Shown here: positions 25,906-39,000 of the stretch, piece by piece
How positions within the stretch are numbered: the first letter of the stretch is position 1
Layout: each line of letters opens with the position of its first letter
Assembly (NCBI RefSeq): GCF_028858725.1
Contig: NC_084789.1
Location: 42,067,594 to 42,131,593, forward strand
Reading direction: 5' to 3'
DNA length: 64,000 nucleotides
Origin: Colius striatus
Taxonomy: Eukaryota; Chordata; Aves; Coliiformes; Coliidae
Notes under the pieces: generated by a model
What the model saw: the letters and a program-made list of their open reading frames with translations, nothing else
Databases searched by the model: none
Told to the model about the DNA's origin: nothing
Made by a program: the position numbers and the translations under genes

Positions 25906-28900
25906 TTGTACAACTGGACACTGTGAAAGCTGAAGGATAAAGACTCTCTCAGTCACTGGCCCAAGAATATGGAAAGCAAAGTGTCTCCTTTTCAGACCTC
26001 CTCAGAAAGACCAAGACAGGATCCCAAGTCCTAGACACTCAGTTGCTTTCTTATCCCTGTCCAGAGCAGACAAAGCTGAAACTCGTTTGCTTTGAAAAAT
26101 CAGGGCAAAAGCTTTTTTTTTTTTGGAGGCATCCAGAGGTATTCTTGCATCTTCTCAAACTCAGCACAGTGCTCTGGACAGAACAAGTGCGATCCAAAAC
26201 CAAGTCTAACCGCCCTGCTACCTGCTCAGTTATCCCTTGACAGGCAGGGCACCTCGCTGGGGGTTAAGCAGCAGGGTTTGACAGTTATTGCTCTCTAAAG
26301 TGAGCAGCCAAGCCTAATGCGTGGTCATTCATTACAGACCTTCTGAACGGTCAGCTGCAGTATTAGAGCTGGTCAAAGGTCTCTCCAAACATTTACCATC
26401 CATTAAAAGCTAACCTTTCTGTGTGTATGTTTGAGCTTTGAGTTCGTGAATAGCTGCAGGCTATGCATAAAACTCGGTGCTTCTCTGGGGGTCTATTACA
26501 CTGTCAGACACCGCTCAGGCCTCCCAGAGCCCCGCAGCATTCCTGGAGCCACCCTCCCTCCTCCCTCCCATCACCCCTCCAGCAGCCTGAGAGCCCTGAA
26601 CAGCTTGCTGGCAGCTGGACATTCCTTATGGGCACTGTCAAGTTTGCTGGTCTTCTCCCTCCAAAAATAAACAGCAAAACACATCTGAGATCAGAGCTTA
26701 GTAGGAAATTATGTTCTTTCCTTCCCAGGGCAAGTTTTCAAGGGTTTGGGTTTTGTCCCATCACATATTGTGATCAAAGGGAAAATGGTGGGGTGTCAGG
26801 GTGAGCTGACAGTCTGATTTGTCAACAGTGTCAATCAGATTTGTCATTTTGGGAGCAATTTAAATGGAATGATGAGAACTTCTTTTATCAAAGAACAGAG
26901 AGCTGCGGTTTGAGGGACAGGGGCTCTCACAAAGCTCGTGCCTTCCACGCTCTCAGATGATCCATGCTGTGTGCCATTGCTGGGCAATTCTCCTTCTGTT
27001 CTCCAAGTCCAAAGTGTACTGTGAAAGAGCCTCAGGTTCACCCTCCTCTCTTAGGCACTCAGCTTTGTGCTGTGTCACAAGGTGTGCTGCCCGCTTTTGC
27101 TTTGCAAATGGCATTTCTTGTGTCTTTCCCTTCCTTCCATTTCTCCCTTCTCCTCTCCTTTAATCACCTCTTTCCTACCTCAAGGTTTTAGGGACGCTTG
27201 TGCCAAAAGCTTGTGCCTTAGCTTTGCAGGCAGCCTTGTATCACCTGTGATTTCATGGCTTCTGATTCAGAGGTAACCTGCATTTGGTGATTTTTTTTGG
27301 CTCAAAGTGTTGGCCTAATGAGCCTGAAAATTGCCTGAAAATAAAGCATGCTGTATCTTTAGGAGAGCTTACACGTGAGCAAAGGGACATTTTCCCCTGG
27401 CATTTAGGAGTGCTGAAATTATGGCTGCCTTGTGAGGGACCAGGATGCTGTGAATGCACACCCTGGCTGGTGTGCAACGATTTTCCTGTCTGGATAGTCC
27501 TCAGGAGCTGATGGATTTGGGTCTGAGCCTTTGAGTTGATTAAATCTTTTCCGGGTTTCAAAACTTTTGGACTCAAAATAAAGCACTTACATCTATAAAT
27601 AGGCACAGAAACAATGCATTTGAGTTTCAAAGCTGCTGAAGGACTGTTCCTCACATTGCTGCTGCAGGTTTTCCCCTCGCGAGGGGAGAAGACAAATCTG
27701 CACACCAAATTCTTCGTCCAGATTTGTGTTAATATTGCTCTGGATGAAGTGAGCTGTAAAGAGTTTGAAAGGGAACAAACATGGGAAATGCAGACTGAGA
27801 GGAACAAAAAGCTTTTCCCTGTTGAGGAAGGTTGTTCCAGAGAACTAGCACCTCCCTGAACAAAGGAGGCACGAGCCAGCACCAGCATCGATCCAAGGTC
27901 TGACCAGGAGAGATCAGCAGAGTTCAGCTGCAGGGACAACCAAGACAGCCACAGCATTAAATCAGACTCACAAAATACATAGAAAGTATCTCACAAAGTC
28001 CCCATCAAAGCCTAATTATCTGCTGACTTCTTAGACACGAGAGAATTTTCTTTGTCTATTTAATTTCATGCTTATCATCAAACTAGTCATTAAATGGCTG
28101 AGTGTTAGGGGAAAATTCAAGGCTTTCTGGTCTGTCTTGTTTAATCCTTCAGCCCCTCCTTCCCTGCTCCATGTCCCACTTTCTCTCTGGCATAGTCAGG
28201 CAAGGGGAAAGGAGGCAGGTGTCATGCAGCGTGGCACAGTCTCTGCATTGTGGTCAGGATGTGAGGATGCATCATCCCAGGCAAAGGCTGGGATGGGAAA
28301 TCCTGCATTGTCACCTCAGAGCTCAGCAGAACAGCTCTGACTGCTGGCAACACACACCTCACACCCCATGGAATGCAGCAGAATTGCTGAGGCCTCTGAG
28401 AGTGGGATGAGACCGAGAGGTCTGATCATTATAAGGAGCATTAATTGTCTGTGAGTCAGGTAAGTCGTTGAAAACGGAACCAAAATGAGTAAGAAGCAGA
28501 TGATACTGGGCTTTCCTGCCTCAGAACAGATCACTGGGGGGTATTACGTGAAACTGGAAAACAAAAACATTTCAGCCACTGAAAGGCTTTTGTATGTAGG
28601 ACCAATGAAGGATGTAGCATTAATTGCTGCTTTGGGCTATCATCTTTGAAACCAGGAACACAGATACACTTAAGCAGAGATCAGCTATTTAAACTGATGA
28701 CAACACTATCCCACTGGAATGAATCAGTGCTGAAGGACTCGGCTGTTCTTAGCTAGAGAGCTTGGAGGCAATGGGGGTAGGATGCAGCCTGTAACAGCTA
28801 CTTGCAGCCTCGCTTGGAAAACCTTCTTCTGGGCACAGCAGGATTTGGGCTGAGGCAGAGCAGGGCCTGCCCAGGCTGGCAGTTCCCAGGTTCTCTGGTA

Positions 28901-31900
28901 CTGGCAGCAATGCCCTGTCTGCTTCTGCAATGAGATGTGTGTCCTTCTGAAGGCACATCGCTGCAACACTCACTGTCTAGTAAGACTCTACAGCAAGGCA
29001 TTCCCAACAGAAAGACCCTTGTTTATCTTTTGATGCCAGCTACTGCTGCTGTCTGCAGTTTGGTTTCTAACATCCAGGAGGAACCATTTCCCCAGCAGCA
29101 GCCTCCAAGCTGTAAACTTTTGACCTGAACTAATTACTGAATTCACTTTATAGAAGTAATGAGGTTCTGAGCCTCTGCAATGCCTTGGAGGCTCTAGAGA
29201 GTCCGAGCCAAAACCTGAGCTCCCTAATCAGTTCTGACTCTGGGTTTCTTTATTCATTGACTGAGTGCCCTGAGGCACTACCGCTCCTTGAGCTCTCTGG
29301 GAGGAGCTGCAGTGCTGCTTCTCTCCAGGCTGCAACCTGGCAAAACATCCCAGTTCAGGGCTGTAGGTATACTCAGCACCTTAGTAATGACAGAAGGAGA
29401 TACCAGTGGGGACCAGGGGTTAGAGAAGCAGGAACGGGAGAGTTGTGCTTTAGTCTTTCCTCAGATCTGCTCTTAGACAACTTGGGTCTCCCCCTTCTGA
29501 TGGCACTTTCATATCTGTGGGCAGTGTAACGATGAGACAAGGTGAAGTGTTGCTGTACAAGATCATACATAGACACTGGCAGCACAAGCAGAGCCAGGAG
29601 GGAGCAGGCTCCCACACTGCAGAAATCTGTTCCTGTGCCCTGGTCAACCTGTGCAGTCACCATCTTCCTCTTGCTGACTTCTTCCTATCCAGTACAGACA
29701 GGTCTTAACCAGCAGCCCAAAACTAAGCCCATCCTGTCTTTCACTGGGAACATCCAGGAGCTATCAGAAGCTGAAGAAAAGCTGGAGGCTGCCCTGAACC
29801 CTTCAGTCTCCAAGTCCACCGCTGGTCTCCAGTTGCTCACAGAGCTAATGGTCCTGGCTTCCCCTCTCTAAGGAATTCTCTTGCTTGCTCTGCTTCTCCC
29901 TCCAACTCTTCTATGCAGTAGCACCCCCAGGGCTGAAACCTTGTTAAGAGGCAGGAAAAGGTAGCTGTGTCATCCAAGTAAGGATGCTGTGGACCAAAGT
30001 ATAGCTCCAGGCCTAAGCTCTAGCGTGCGACCTCCCACTCCAGGGCAGCGTGGCGAAAAGAGCATCCCTACTTCTCAAGAGAGTGGTGGAGAGGGGAAGG
30101 CATGCTGTCCCTGGCTACCCTCACGACCATTTCGAAGGAAGAAATAGCCAGTGGTTCTGCAGACAAGTGGAACCTGCTGATGACAGGTCAGCTGTATTGC
30201 CACGGTGGTCTCACGTTAAGCCTCGGTGAACCCCATCAATAGGCAGTGTGAGACCCCAAGGTGAGCTACACTCCACGCTGGGCAGTGTTGTACCCACAGC
30301 CACGTCCTTGCTGCTCATGGCAGAGCACAGGCAGACAGAAGTTGCATCTGCCTGACAAACACTCAGTGCCTTATGTGTTTGGCCCTGCAACCTGGACAGT
30401 GGCAGCAGCAGCTGGAGCACTGGGGAGGCAGAGCTCCCACAGTACAGCTGCTGGAATGCAGGAATGGGCCTGATGCTGCTATAGATACAGCTAAAGCAAC
30501 GCTGGCTAGCAGCATGGAAGGAGACTTTCATTGCAAATGTGCTCAAGGTTGAGGGTCAAGCACTCGGGGCCAGCACTGGCATTAATGGGGTCCTGGCAAA
30601 CAGCTCTCCTTGCTGAGTGGTGTGGCTGCAGATTGCATAATGGTGCCACTTCTCTTTCTGCTTTTCAGAGAAAAAAAGTGGAGACTTTGACAGTGTCCTT
30701 GTGTTCAGCCTTACAACTGAAAACAGCGTTGAGCAATCACCTTCCCTGACCCAGGCCAGAGGAATTAACCTCAGCATCTGCAATTAAAACCAAGGTAAGG
30801 TAATTTTCATTCTAATATAAAGATTCCCTAAAAACACGTGTCAGGCTTTCAGCTTGTGGCACCTGAAATGCTCGAGAAGCAGGTGCTTCACAGCAGCTGT
30901 ACCAGGGAGGTGAAGTGGGCCTGGGGAAGTGAGAGTGGTTCTTCCAGTCATCTGGTGACACAGGCACTGGGGAGAGGAGCCTTGGCAGGTGGAAATGCAC
31001 CAAAGTCTTTGGCCATCAGTGCAGGCAGGCTGATTTTGCATCACTTGCTGTGAACAAAGAACTTACTTGGTTCAGAGGCTGCAGGGAAGTGATGCAGAAA
31101 GATCAGTGAGCAGACAGGTAGAGATAAGCTGTGAATGCCTGTTACCAACACACATTCATAATGTTCTGTAACTATGGACTGGCAATGTATAATGTTACAA
31201 TATTACATCATTTTAATAACTCCTCAAATAATCCAGTAGGAGTTAAAACTGTATCCTGGGAAATTCAGATCCACGAGGATCTGAAACCGCCACCGACCCA
31301 GCGCTGGAAAGGGCTGATCTGGAATTGCAGCTGGACCTGGGAGAAGCCTGACTGGTGCAAGGCTGGCTGCTGGAGGTAGAATTTCTTTGCAATTACACCA
31401 TCCAGTCTGGTCAGAAAAAGCAGATAAGCTTCAGGGAAAACAAGCCCTTCTTTGAATTTGAAATAGAAGCAGCAAATTGACAGATAGCTCAGGATGGTGA
31501 ACAGGGCAGGGATAAGCTAATAGCCAGTGATAAGATCTCCAACACAGCCCCGCCACAGGCAGTCTCACAGCTCCTGCCCTGGCACCTTCCCTCTCCCCAC
31601 AGACAGCCTGGCAAGTAGGTGAATGCCACAGCACCGGTGGAGTGACCTCCCTTCCAAGAGCACATCCGCAGCTCCAGCTGCATCATCAGTGCCTAGTCCA
31701 CTCCCGTTGTCAGGGAGGCAAACAATGCTGCTCAGCCTGTGGTGTGCACCTCCCTCTCAAGGAACAGAAGAGCTGATGAGATGCAGTCTGCCTCTCCATC
31801 CCTTCTCAGGTATTTCCCAGCCCCAAAGAAAGATGATGTATGTTAGTTACAGGTAGCAACACCATCTTGTGAGAAGATGGCAGAACTAAATTCCCAAGGA

Positions 31901-33154
31901 GAAAGTTTGCAAAAGCAACAGAAAAGGCAGTGTTAGGGCTGGATTTTCTGAACAGTGGTGTGTGTTGGATGGTGAGCGCAGACTTGGTACAAAGAAACCC
32001 CTCTGAAGAGCCCCTGCCTGGAGCCTGAGCTGTGCAGTCCCGAATGCCACTACAGAGTTTACTCAACTGTAATAAACTCCTGGGACCCCTCTGAGTAGAG
32101 CACCAGTCTTACTTGGGCATTGAAAAATGGCCTGAAAAGCATCACACTGCTGTGATCACACTCTGTCTGAGCAACATCCAATGGAGGTGGCCACCATGGA
32201 GTCTTTGGCACGAGAGCTACTGAGCTGGGGCTGAACGGCAAACGGCATCACTCCTGCCCACGTTCCCTCTCACGCTTCCTCCCGGCCTCCCTTCATGGCA
32301 AAACACTTGTTAAGTTTTTGTTCAGATTACTGGAGAAGGTTTTAGGAAAATTCCTGTCTGACATTGCTCAGAGGACTCTCCCCACCCTCCTCACCCACAC
32401 AGACAATCCAGTTTTCCCTCCTGGGGGACTGCGGCCGGATTGACAGCAGAAGACATCTCTCCAGTGGCTGCACGCAGCTCCCGGGGCCTCTTTGTGTCAG
32501 GCTGCTTTAAAAACAAACACATCACAGCCCCTGGAGCACCCAGGCCAGCCTGTGTGAAGCAGGGAGAGGTAGCCCAGCACGTCCATCTCTTCATGCCTGG
32601 ATTACCCAGCTGATGAAACGTGGATGAAAACGATTTCTACATTTTCCAGCAGCCTTTGAGATGTCCCATACCGACAGGACGTGAGCGTGAGGCAGGCTGA
32701 CACCCAGATGTGACTTGGGAAGCACATCAGAATTAACCCATTAAACCAACGCACAAGACAGTGGAGTTGTCAGGGTTGGTTTGCCAGAATCAGCAAACGG
32801 GAGTTTATTCAGTGGAAAAGAGTAGCACGTTGAAGATCTGCGCCTAAAGTGTCCCAAAGCAGCCGATAATTCTGTCTAATTCGGATGGAATTCTCAACCT
32901 GACACATTTCAGAGAGACTGAGTGTCAGGGGACCGACCCCTGAGAACATTGGGCTAACAGCACACAGCTTTGCTCCCGTACTTTAAGATGTGTTACATTA
33001 TGCATGCAGTGCAGGGCCACGTCAGTGCCAAAACAGGACCTGTCCTAATACATCCATGTATCAAACAGGGCTGCCCAGGAAATGCATTCAGATGCTCTTA
33101 AGGCCTGGCCCCAGAGACTGCTATTGGATTTGGGATTAAGGGGGCAAAGTCATC

Positions 33155-33394
33155 TCAGCAGAAGGCAGCTGAAGCTTCCAGCAAGTTCCTGATGCTGGGC
33201 AAATGGATGCAAGGTGCTGCATCCCCTGGCAGTAATTTCATGTGTTCATTGGCTGGGGAAGGCAATGTCATTTCTTGCTCCTTCTGCCTCCTTGGCCTTG
33301 TTGGAGGAGGCTCTTCTGTTCCCGTTTTCTGAATTTCACTGGTAAGGTCAAACTGAGACGTGATCAGCAGGAACAAAAGCACGAGGAACTCCAT
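33155..33394 (-). CDS. Candidate small secreted peptide (79 aa), unrecognised
   Basis: I do not recognise this protein. The minus-strand frame starts at an ATG in good context (GGCAGGATGG). It opens with MEFLVLLFLLITSQ, a convincing signal-peptide-like stretch (short n-region, ten-residue hydrophobic core, polar end). A polar segment follows with TRPRRQKEQE, which contains a basic PRR site that a proprotein convertase might cut, and two cysteines lie near the C terminus. A TATA-like TATAAC lies about 50 bp upstream on the same strand. The ATG follows CCCGGCAG, so it could also begin a downstream exon. Against it, the frame is only 79 codons, stands alone in intergenic DNA, and chance frames of this length are common. 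It could be a lineage-specific peptide gene, an exon of a longer gene, or noise. Confidence 0.25.
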   Translation of the reverse strand: MEFLVLLFLLITSQFDLTSEIQKTGTEEPPPTRPRRQKEQEMTLPSPANEHMKLLPGDAAPCIHLPSIRNLLEASAAFC

Positions 33395-34286
33395 CCTGCC
33401 GGGAGAACCGTGTCACGGTTAATTGTTTTGGTAACAGAACACGTTATACTGCCAGGGAGGTACAAGCATAACCGATGCAGGGCGTGGGCCAAAACCCATC
33501 AGTGCCAGCGTTCCACCCTCAGCAGCCTGTGGCTGTTGCCCAGGAAGGAATAAAAGCATGAGGCAAGTATGCTCGCCCATAATATTCTACAACCCCCAGA
33601 GTGTCTCAGAGATCCCTGACACTGGGGGATGCTGCACTGTTTCTCACTGGCTTATTACGTTTTCCCCTTTGATTTCTGTTCTTACCCCGTTTCCCTGTCA
33701 CCACTGCAGAAGGCAGAGAGTTAGTGAAACGGCAGAGACATGGCTTGACTTCCTTTTCCACCGGCCTGACCCTCTCCACCTTGCTGCATCCCTCTACCTA
33801 GTACACTGATGAAGAAGGGAACGACGGGCCAAGTGCTTGTGACTCTTCTGGCCACAGATCAGTTTCGAAAGCGGCCACGACAGCAGCACAGAAATGTCTT
33901 TAATTTGGGAAGATGAGAAAGAAGGTGCAATGTGTCCTTAAAAAGCTGACTGCCAGGGTCCAGCACATCACCCAACAGCCCGAGAAATCTGATAGACGAG
34001 TCTCCAACATTCTTGTCATGTCTCCTCTTCTCTTTTCTCCATTTCCACAGCCCCAAAATGCTGAGAGGCGTGCTGTGAGGTCTGGCTTGTGTAAGGGAGT
34101 CTGTCAGAGCTGGGACAGGCAGACCCATGGCCTGCAGCTGGACTGAGTGAGGAGGCTCCATCAAGCATTCATCTAAATGTCTTTCCTCGGCGGCATGCCC
34201 TCAGGTTCGGCACTCCTTTGTTTTTAAACCCACAGTTATTAGTATCAAGAAAGCATGCAAATAGCTGGGGAATACTTTGTGTGTCC

Positions 34287-34326
34287 AAAAAGGAGAGGGA
34301 GGGAGAGAGGGGAGGGGGGAAGAGGG
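34287..34326. repeat. Polypurine tract
   Basis: Forty consecutive purines (A/G only), mostly GAGGGA and GGGG runs. Such mirror-like purine tracts can form triplex or G-rich structures. No gene is attached to it. Confidence 0.8.
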
Positions 34327-34792
34327 CTTCTATGCCGGTTGGAATCACGCTTAGAGAAACAGGGACAGACACATTATTAGGGTCTGGTTTTAAACAGACC
34401 ATCAGGGTTTGGGTTTGTTTCAAAGACAGAACAGAGTCCCACAGCTGTGAGGGGAAAGGGCTGGTGCAGGCAGAACAAAGGAGACCTTGCAAGGATCCTG
34501 CTTTCCCTCTGGTGCTGCAAGGCTTTAAACTACAAGCCAGAGGAGGGCAGTGGGGAATGCACCCATGGGGGCTGAAGGCTGCTGTTGAATGCACATGATG
34601 TCTGTAGATTGTGTGATAGAGAAAATCCCCACGGTTGGATTGGGGTTTCTAAGAGAGCAGTGAATATGAAATCCTTTTTCTTCAGTAGGTGCTGCACAGG
34701 AATGACCTGGGGACACATCAGACAGTGATAAGTGACTCTCTCCATCCCCTTTTATCCTGTTTACAATACAGAGGCTTTCCTTGAACAAAACC

Positions 34793-34805
34793 TTTTTTTT
34801 TTTTT
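34793..34805. repeat. T13 homopolymer
   Basis: An uninterrupted run of thirteen T followed by a C run. It is a simple-sequence tract with no evidence of a retroposed element attached. Confidence 0.7.
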
Positions 34806-35509
34806 CCCCCACTCTCCTGCTCCTGGCTGTTGTGTCTAAAAGAGCCAATTTGCCAAAGGACTCCTCCTGGAAGGACTTGAAGTCTAACAAGAACAGACAT
34901 TTGGTTGCAGCATGTTGTTTCTGGCAAAAAACAGTTTCTCCACAAGGGAACAGGAATCGGTTCCTGTGTTTCAGTGTTCCTGTGTTTCCTTGCCACTTCA
35001 TCACAACTGGTGTGGTACCACCCAAAGCCCTGGCCAGGGAGGGGAATCCCAGCATCTATTTTCATTCAACCTCTCCTTTTCCAGAAAGTGTTTGAAAAAC
35101 GGGATAGAATGACTCAGACACGGGAGAGCAGAGGACAAGGGCTGAATGTATTTGTTTCTGCTGCAGTTAATGTTTCCTATTGTTTTGTTGTGTGCTCTTA
35201 CGCTGATTTCTGTGGCTTGAGTTACCACTAGGCATCCAGGGGATGATCTTTAGCCCGAGACCTGGCTGGCTGCACAGCACGGCAGGGCAGGGCAGGGCAG
35301 ACAAGGAATGTTTCGTGCATCATCTGAGATGCGGGGGATGGATCCACGGGAACGAGGATCTCTCATTAACTAACGACGTGTGGTTATTTCCCTCACTTGC
35401 ACCCGTGTGACAGTCGGTGACGTGTTCTCATCTGACTACACGGTACTCTTCGGGTGCACACCCTTAACTATCAACGAGCAGCAGCAGAGAACCCCCCCCA
35501 GTGTGGAGC

Positions 35510-36015
35510 CTGTTCCAGCCCCCAGGCTCCGCATCCTGCCCGCTGCCTGCCCGCTGCCTCCGCACCGCTCAGAGCCCTCCTCATCCTCGCTCGCACGGCC
35601 GTCACCCCTCGGCAGCGCGGACTCGGGCTGTTGCGCCGCTGAGCCCAGCCCCCGGGACCGGCCCCTGACGCGCGCGCTGCACCTGGCCCGTTTCGCGCCA
35701 CGGCGCGCGGGAGCCCGCGCCGGCAGCGCCCCCTGGCGGCGGCGCGCGAGCCACGCGCCCGTGGACGCGGCGGCGGGAAGCGGAAGTCGCTGAGGCAGGA
35801 AGCGGAAGCCGGCGGTGGTGACGTGGGCGGCGGAGCGGCGGGGCCGCGATGGAGGGGCTCTACCACCAGACCAACAAGTGCGTGAGGCGGCGGGGAGGGA
35901 GCGGGCGCGGCCCCTGCGGGCAGCCCGGGCTAGGGGTGGCCGTGGCGGTCTGTCTGAGGGGGTGCCGGGGGGAGTGTGCGGGGGGCCCGGCTGCCCGCGG
36001 CTCGGCGCGCGACCC
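35510..36015 (+). promoter_or_regulatory. GOSR2: CpG-island promoter of GOSR2
   Basis: GC content and CpG density rise sharply from about 35.5 kb and fall after exon 1. No TATA box is visible. Just upstream of the start codon are ETS-type sites (CGGAAGT at 35781-35787 and a further GCGGAAGCC near 35802-35810) and a CRE half-site TGACGTGG at 35819-35826. This is the usual make-up of a TATA-less housekeeping promoter. The 5' UTR is inferred to be short; no exact start site can be read. Confidence 0.8.
35849..35877 (+). CDS. GOSR2: GOSR2 exon 1 (start codon)
   Basis: Encodes MEGLYHQTN plus two bases of a Lys codon before the donor GTGCGTGAGG. The ATG sits in a GCCGCGATGG context inside the CpG island and matches the N terminus of vertebrate membrin. 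Confidence 0.95.
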
Positions 36016-39000
36016 GGGAGGGCTCTCCCCGTCCCCCTGTGAGCTCTCCCTGTCCCCCTGTGAGCTCTCCCTGTCCCCCTGTGAGCTCTCCCTGTCCCCT
36101 GTGAGCTCTCCCTGTCCCCCTGTGAGCTCTCCCTGTCCCCCGAGGGCTCTCCCTGTCCCCCGAGGGCTCTCCCTGTCCCCTGTGAGCTCCCCCTGTCCCT
36201 CAGGGCTCTCCCTGTCCCCTATGAGGGTTCTTTCTCCTCCCACTCATGTACAAGTGCTCCTTTTCTGTGGGGGCTGTGGTTCACACACACGTGCCCATCA
36301 CCTCGGGCTGGCCTCACCTGCCAGTGGCCACATCAGGGCGGCCACCAGCGAAGGCCACTCACCTTGCCTCGGGGATTCAGTGCACAGGAGCACAAGTATT
36401 CACAGAAAATGAGGGATTCTATGTTCCACAGGGTCCTTACGTGTAGGTGTTTCATGACAGCAGGCACAGGTGAAACCAGCTCAGGATCTGTGTGGCTCCT
36501 TGGCAATAAGAAGCGCTTGGTTTCACAGATAAAGCTGATCAGAGGAGGTGGATGTGGGATGGGAATCGCAAAAGAAAGCCAGAAAACATCTTGCAGCTGT
36601 GTGTGATGTGCAATAGATTGTGAGAAAGAGCTGAAGGAGAGATGGTTAATCCAAATATTCCCCATTTTTGTGGTAAGGGCTTTCATCACTGAGCTCTGTT
36701 GAAGAAGGCAGAGCAGTAAGTGAGTTTCACTGAGTAGTGATCCAGAGTAACTCATAGGGAAGGGTGGGAAATCCTGCTGTTTATCCATAACAGTAACTGG
36801 TATTCAGATGGGGGAAAAGGCTTATTCCTGTTTCCATAGTGTCTCATTCTGTGATCATAAAGGTGGCTTGGATTGGAAGAGACCTTAAAGATCATCCAGT
36901 CTGAACCTTGCCATGGACAGGGACACCTTCCACAAGCCCAGGTTGCTCACAGCCCCATCCAACCTGCCCCTTGCAGGACCAGGGCAGCCACAGCTGATTG
37001 TAGCCACCAAGTTGTGGTTTTGTTGTAGTTTGTTGTCAGTCTGGGAATTTTTTAACTCTTTCCATCATTTCTCCAGACTTACTGCTGCCGTCTTCTTCCC
37101 TCTGCTCTGCCCACTCTTTGTGAGTTCCCGCTGTAAACCCCAAGTCTTCTCTCCATGGAGTAGGTTGATCTAAAAGGCTTTCAGCACACCAGGTGTGTGG
37201 CATGGGACAGAGGCCCAGTTCAGGTTATAAATACAGAAAAGGGTGCTGGAACTGGATTGGAAATCTCTGAAGGAGAAAAATAAAGCCCTTCACCTTGATT
37301 TTTGCTTTTGGACTGAGAGTGGTTGTGTCGGTCCGTAGGAAGTGAAAGCGTGACTGGCTTTGTGCCAAGAATTGGGTTGGGTTTTTGTGTTCAGTGGTGG
37401 GCTGTCTGCACTGAATTCCACGGAGCTGATTCCTATTCTGTTCTAAAAAGTACTTTTACTTGAAAAGCAGATGAAAACTGAGGTGTTGAGAAATGGTTTT
37501 GTTTTATAGCTGTTAACTCCTGTTAATTTACCCTTTGTCTTTTGGTAGGCAAGTCCACGAGGTCCAATCTTACATGGGGCACCTGGAGACTTCAGACAGA
37601 GAGTCAGTGCACTGTAAGTAATGAAATGATGAGACAAGCCCCACTTGGATCTGATTTCACTAGCATCTTTAACCCTGTGTGCTCTGCCATTGCATTTACA
37701 AGCAGTTTGGCTCTGTGGTCGTTGTGGTCAGCAGGTGAGACACATCACCAGTTTGCAGTGCTTGGAAAGTATTTTACTCTTTGATGATGTTTTTCATGAG
37801 GGACAGAGCAGAAAAGACAGAACAGGAATCTACCTCACCTCAGCTCACCTTCCTACTGTAATTCTTTAACTGACAAATAGTGCTTCCTGTGGATGCTGCT
37901 TCAGTGTCGTGGTGGGGGAATGCCAGCTATTTTTTGGTGCTGCTGGTTTTGGAGCTCATTGTCAGGGGGTGCTATGGAGCACAAGCAGGTTATAAACTCC
38001 TCACTGCTGCATTTGTGGGGTGTAATCACCACAGTGATGTGGACAGAACTGCATGCTCACAGAGCATCACCAGCTGGTTTGCTAGAAGCTCAAAAAACTG
38101 AGAGATGGGATTGTCTGTCCTGTCACTGTCATTCTGCTGTTCCTGAAGCATCCACTAGTGGGCAGTGTTCCCCAAGAGATGCTCAGACTGGTTTCTGGGG
38201 AAGATGCTGTGCTTGGGCGTGTAGGTGTTTCAGCAGGATGGTTCTGACAGTTCCTGCTTGCCTCAGATTCAGAACCTGTAATTCCATCGGCTTGTAAGAA
38301 ATAGTTAGAACAACTAGGTCGGAAGTTGCTTCAGTGAACGTGGACTATAACCCTGTGCTGATAAAATGACTGTCGTAAAAGGTTATGAGCTCTTGTGGCA
38401 GGACTTTTCACCCCAGTGCAGAGTTGGCCAATGTATTTTGCAGCTGTGTTGGAAGCCTTAATTCCTGGATGATTAATTGCTAATGGGCCTCATGAGGAAC
38501 TTGTGAAGTGAAAGGACACTACACCAGCTGGATGCCTTCATCACAGAATCTCAAGGGTTGGAAGGGACACGGTGACTCACTTCTGTTCCCCTAAATATGT
38601 TTGTGAAGCATGACTTTGCTGTTGAAAGGGCTTTGATAACTTCCCTGTCAAAAAAACCCAACTTGTCTGCTGGTTGTGGTTTCTATGGTGGTTGTACTAT
38701 TCCTCATGCAGTGCCAGACTTCCCAGACTGTTCTTCACTGGGTGGGACTGTGGAGCCTCTTGAAAATTAGCATCATTTCCCATTATGCCTCTCAAGCAGC
38801 CTCTGCTACTTGAGACCATTTCAAGAGAGAGGGTTGAGCACTGTCTTGCCTAGTCAATAAATGAACATACTGTTTCAGTATATGCATAAAGATACAGATA
38901 TGTGCTCTACATTTAGAACTGATGGGAAAAAAAGATTGTCTTTGGGTGAAGAGTGGGAATGGGAGCCAGGAAATCAAACTTTTCTTTCCCAACTTTGGGC

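Larger units (their letters stand above)
14019..35500. other. Intergenic region between WNT9B and GOSR2
   Basis: About 21.5 kb with no gene that I recognise. The base composition is ordinary for bird intergenic DNA. Open frames here are short, differ between strands and carry no recognisable domain; the longest (27253-27957, minus, 234 codons) is serine-rich and looks random. Items seen are a 29-bp tandem duplication at 16912-16969, a possible degraded CR1 at 25.8-25.9 kb, an octamer ATTTGCAT at 24803-24810, a 40-bp purine tract at 34287-34326 and one small signal-peptide ORF at 33155-33394. Distal enhancers of WNT9B could lie here, but nothing in the sequence proves it. Confidence 0.6.

Noticed and set aside
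27253-27957. 234-codon minus-strand open frame in the intergenic region
   Set aside because: Serine-rich, low-complexity composition, no recognisable domain, no splice or promoter context; fits a chance frame.
34525-35055. 176-codon minus-strand frame upstream of GOSR2
   Set aside because: No family resemblance, crosses a T13/A13 homopolymer, no promoter or splice evidence.
36018-36226. Regularly spaced repeats considered as a CRISPR array
   Set aside because: Units are contiguous without unique spacers and lie in an intron of a vertebrate gene; it is a minisatellite.
35860-36243. Repetitive minus-strand frame rich in Gly, Glu and Arg
   Set aside because: It is the translation of the 21-bp minisatellite in GOSR2 intron 1; a unit divisible by three keeps any frame open.
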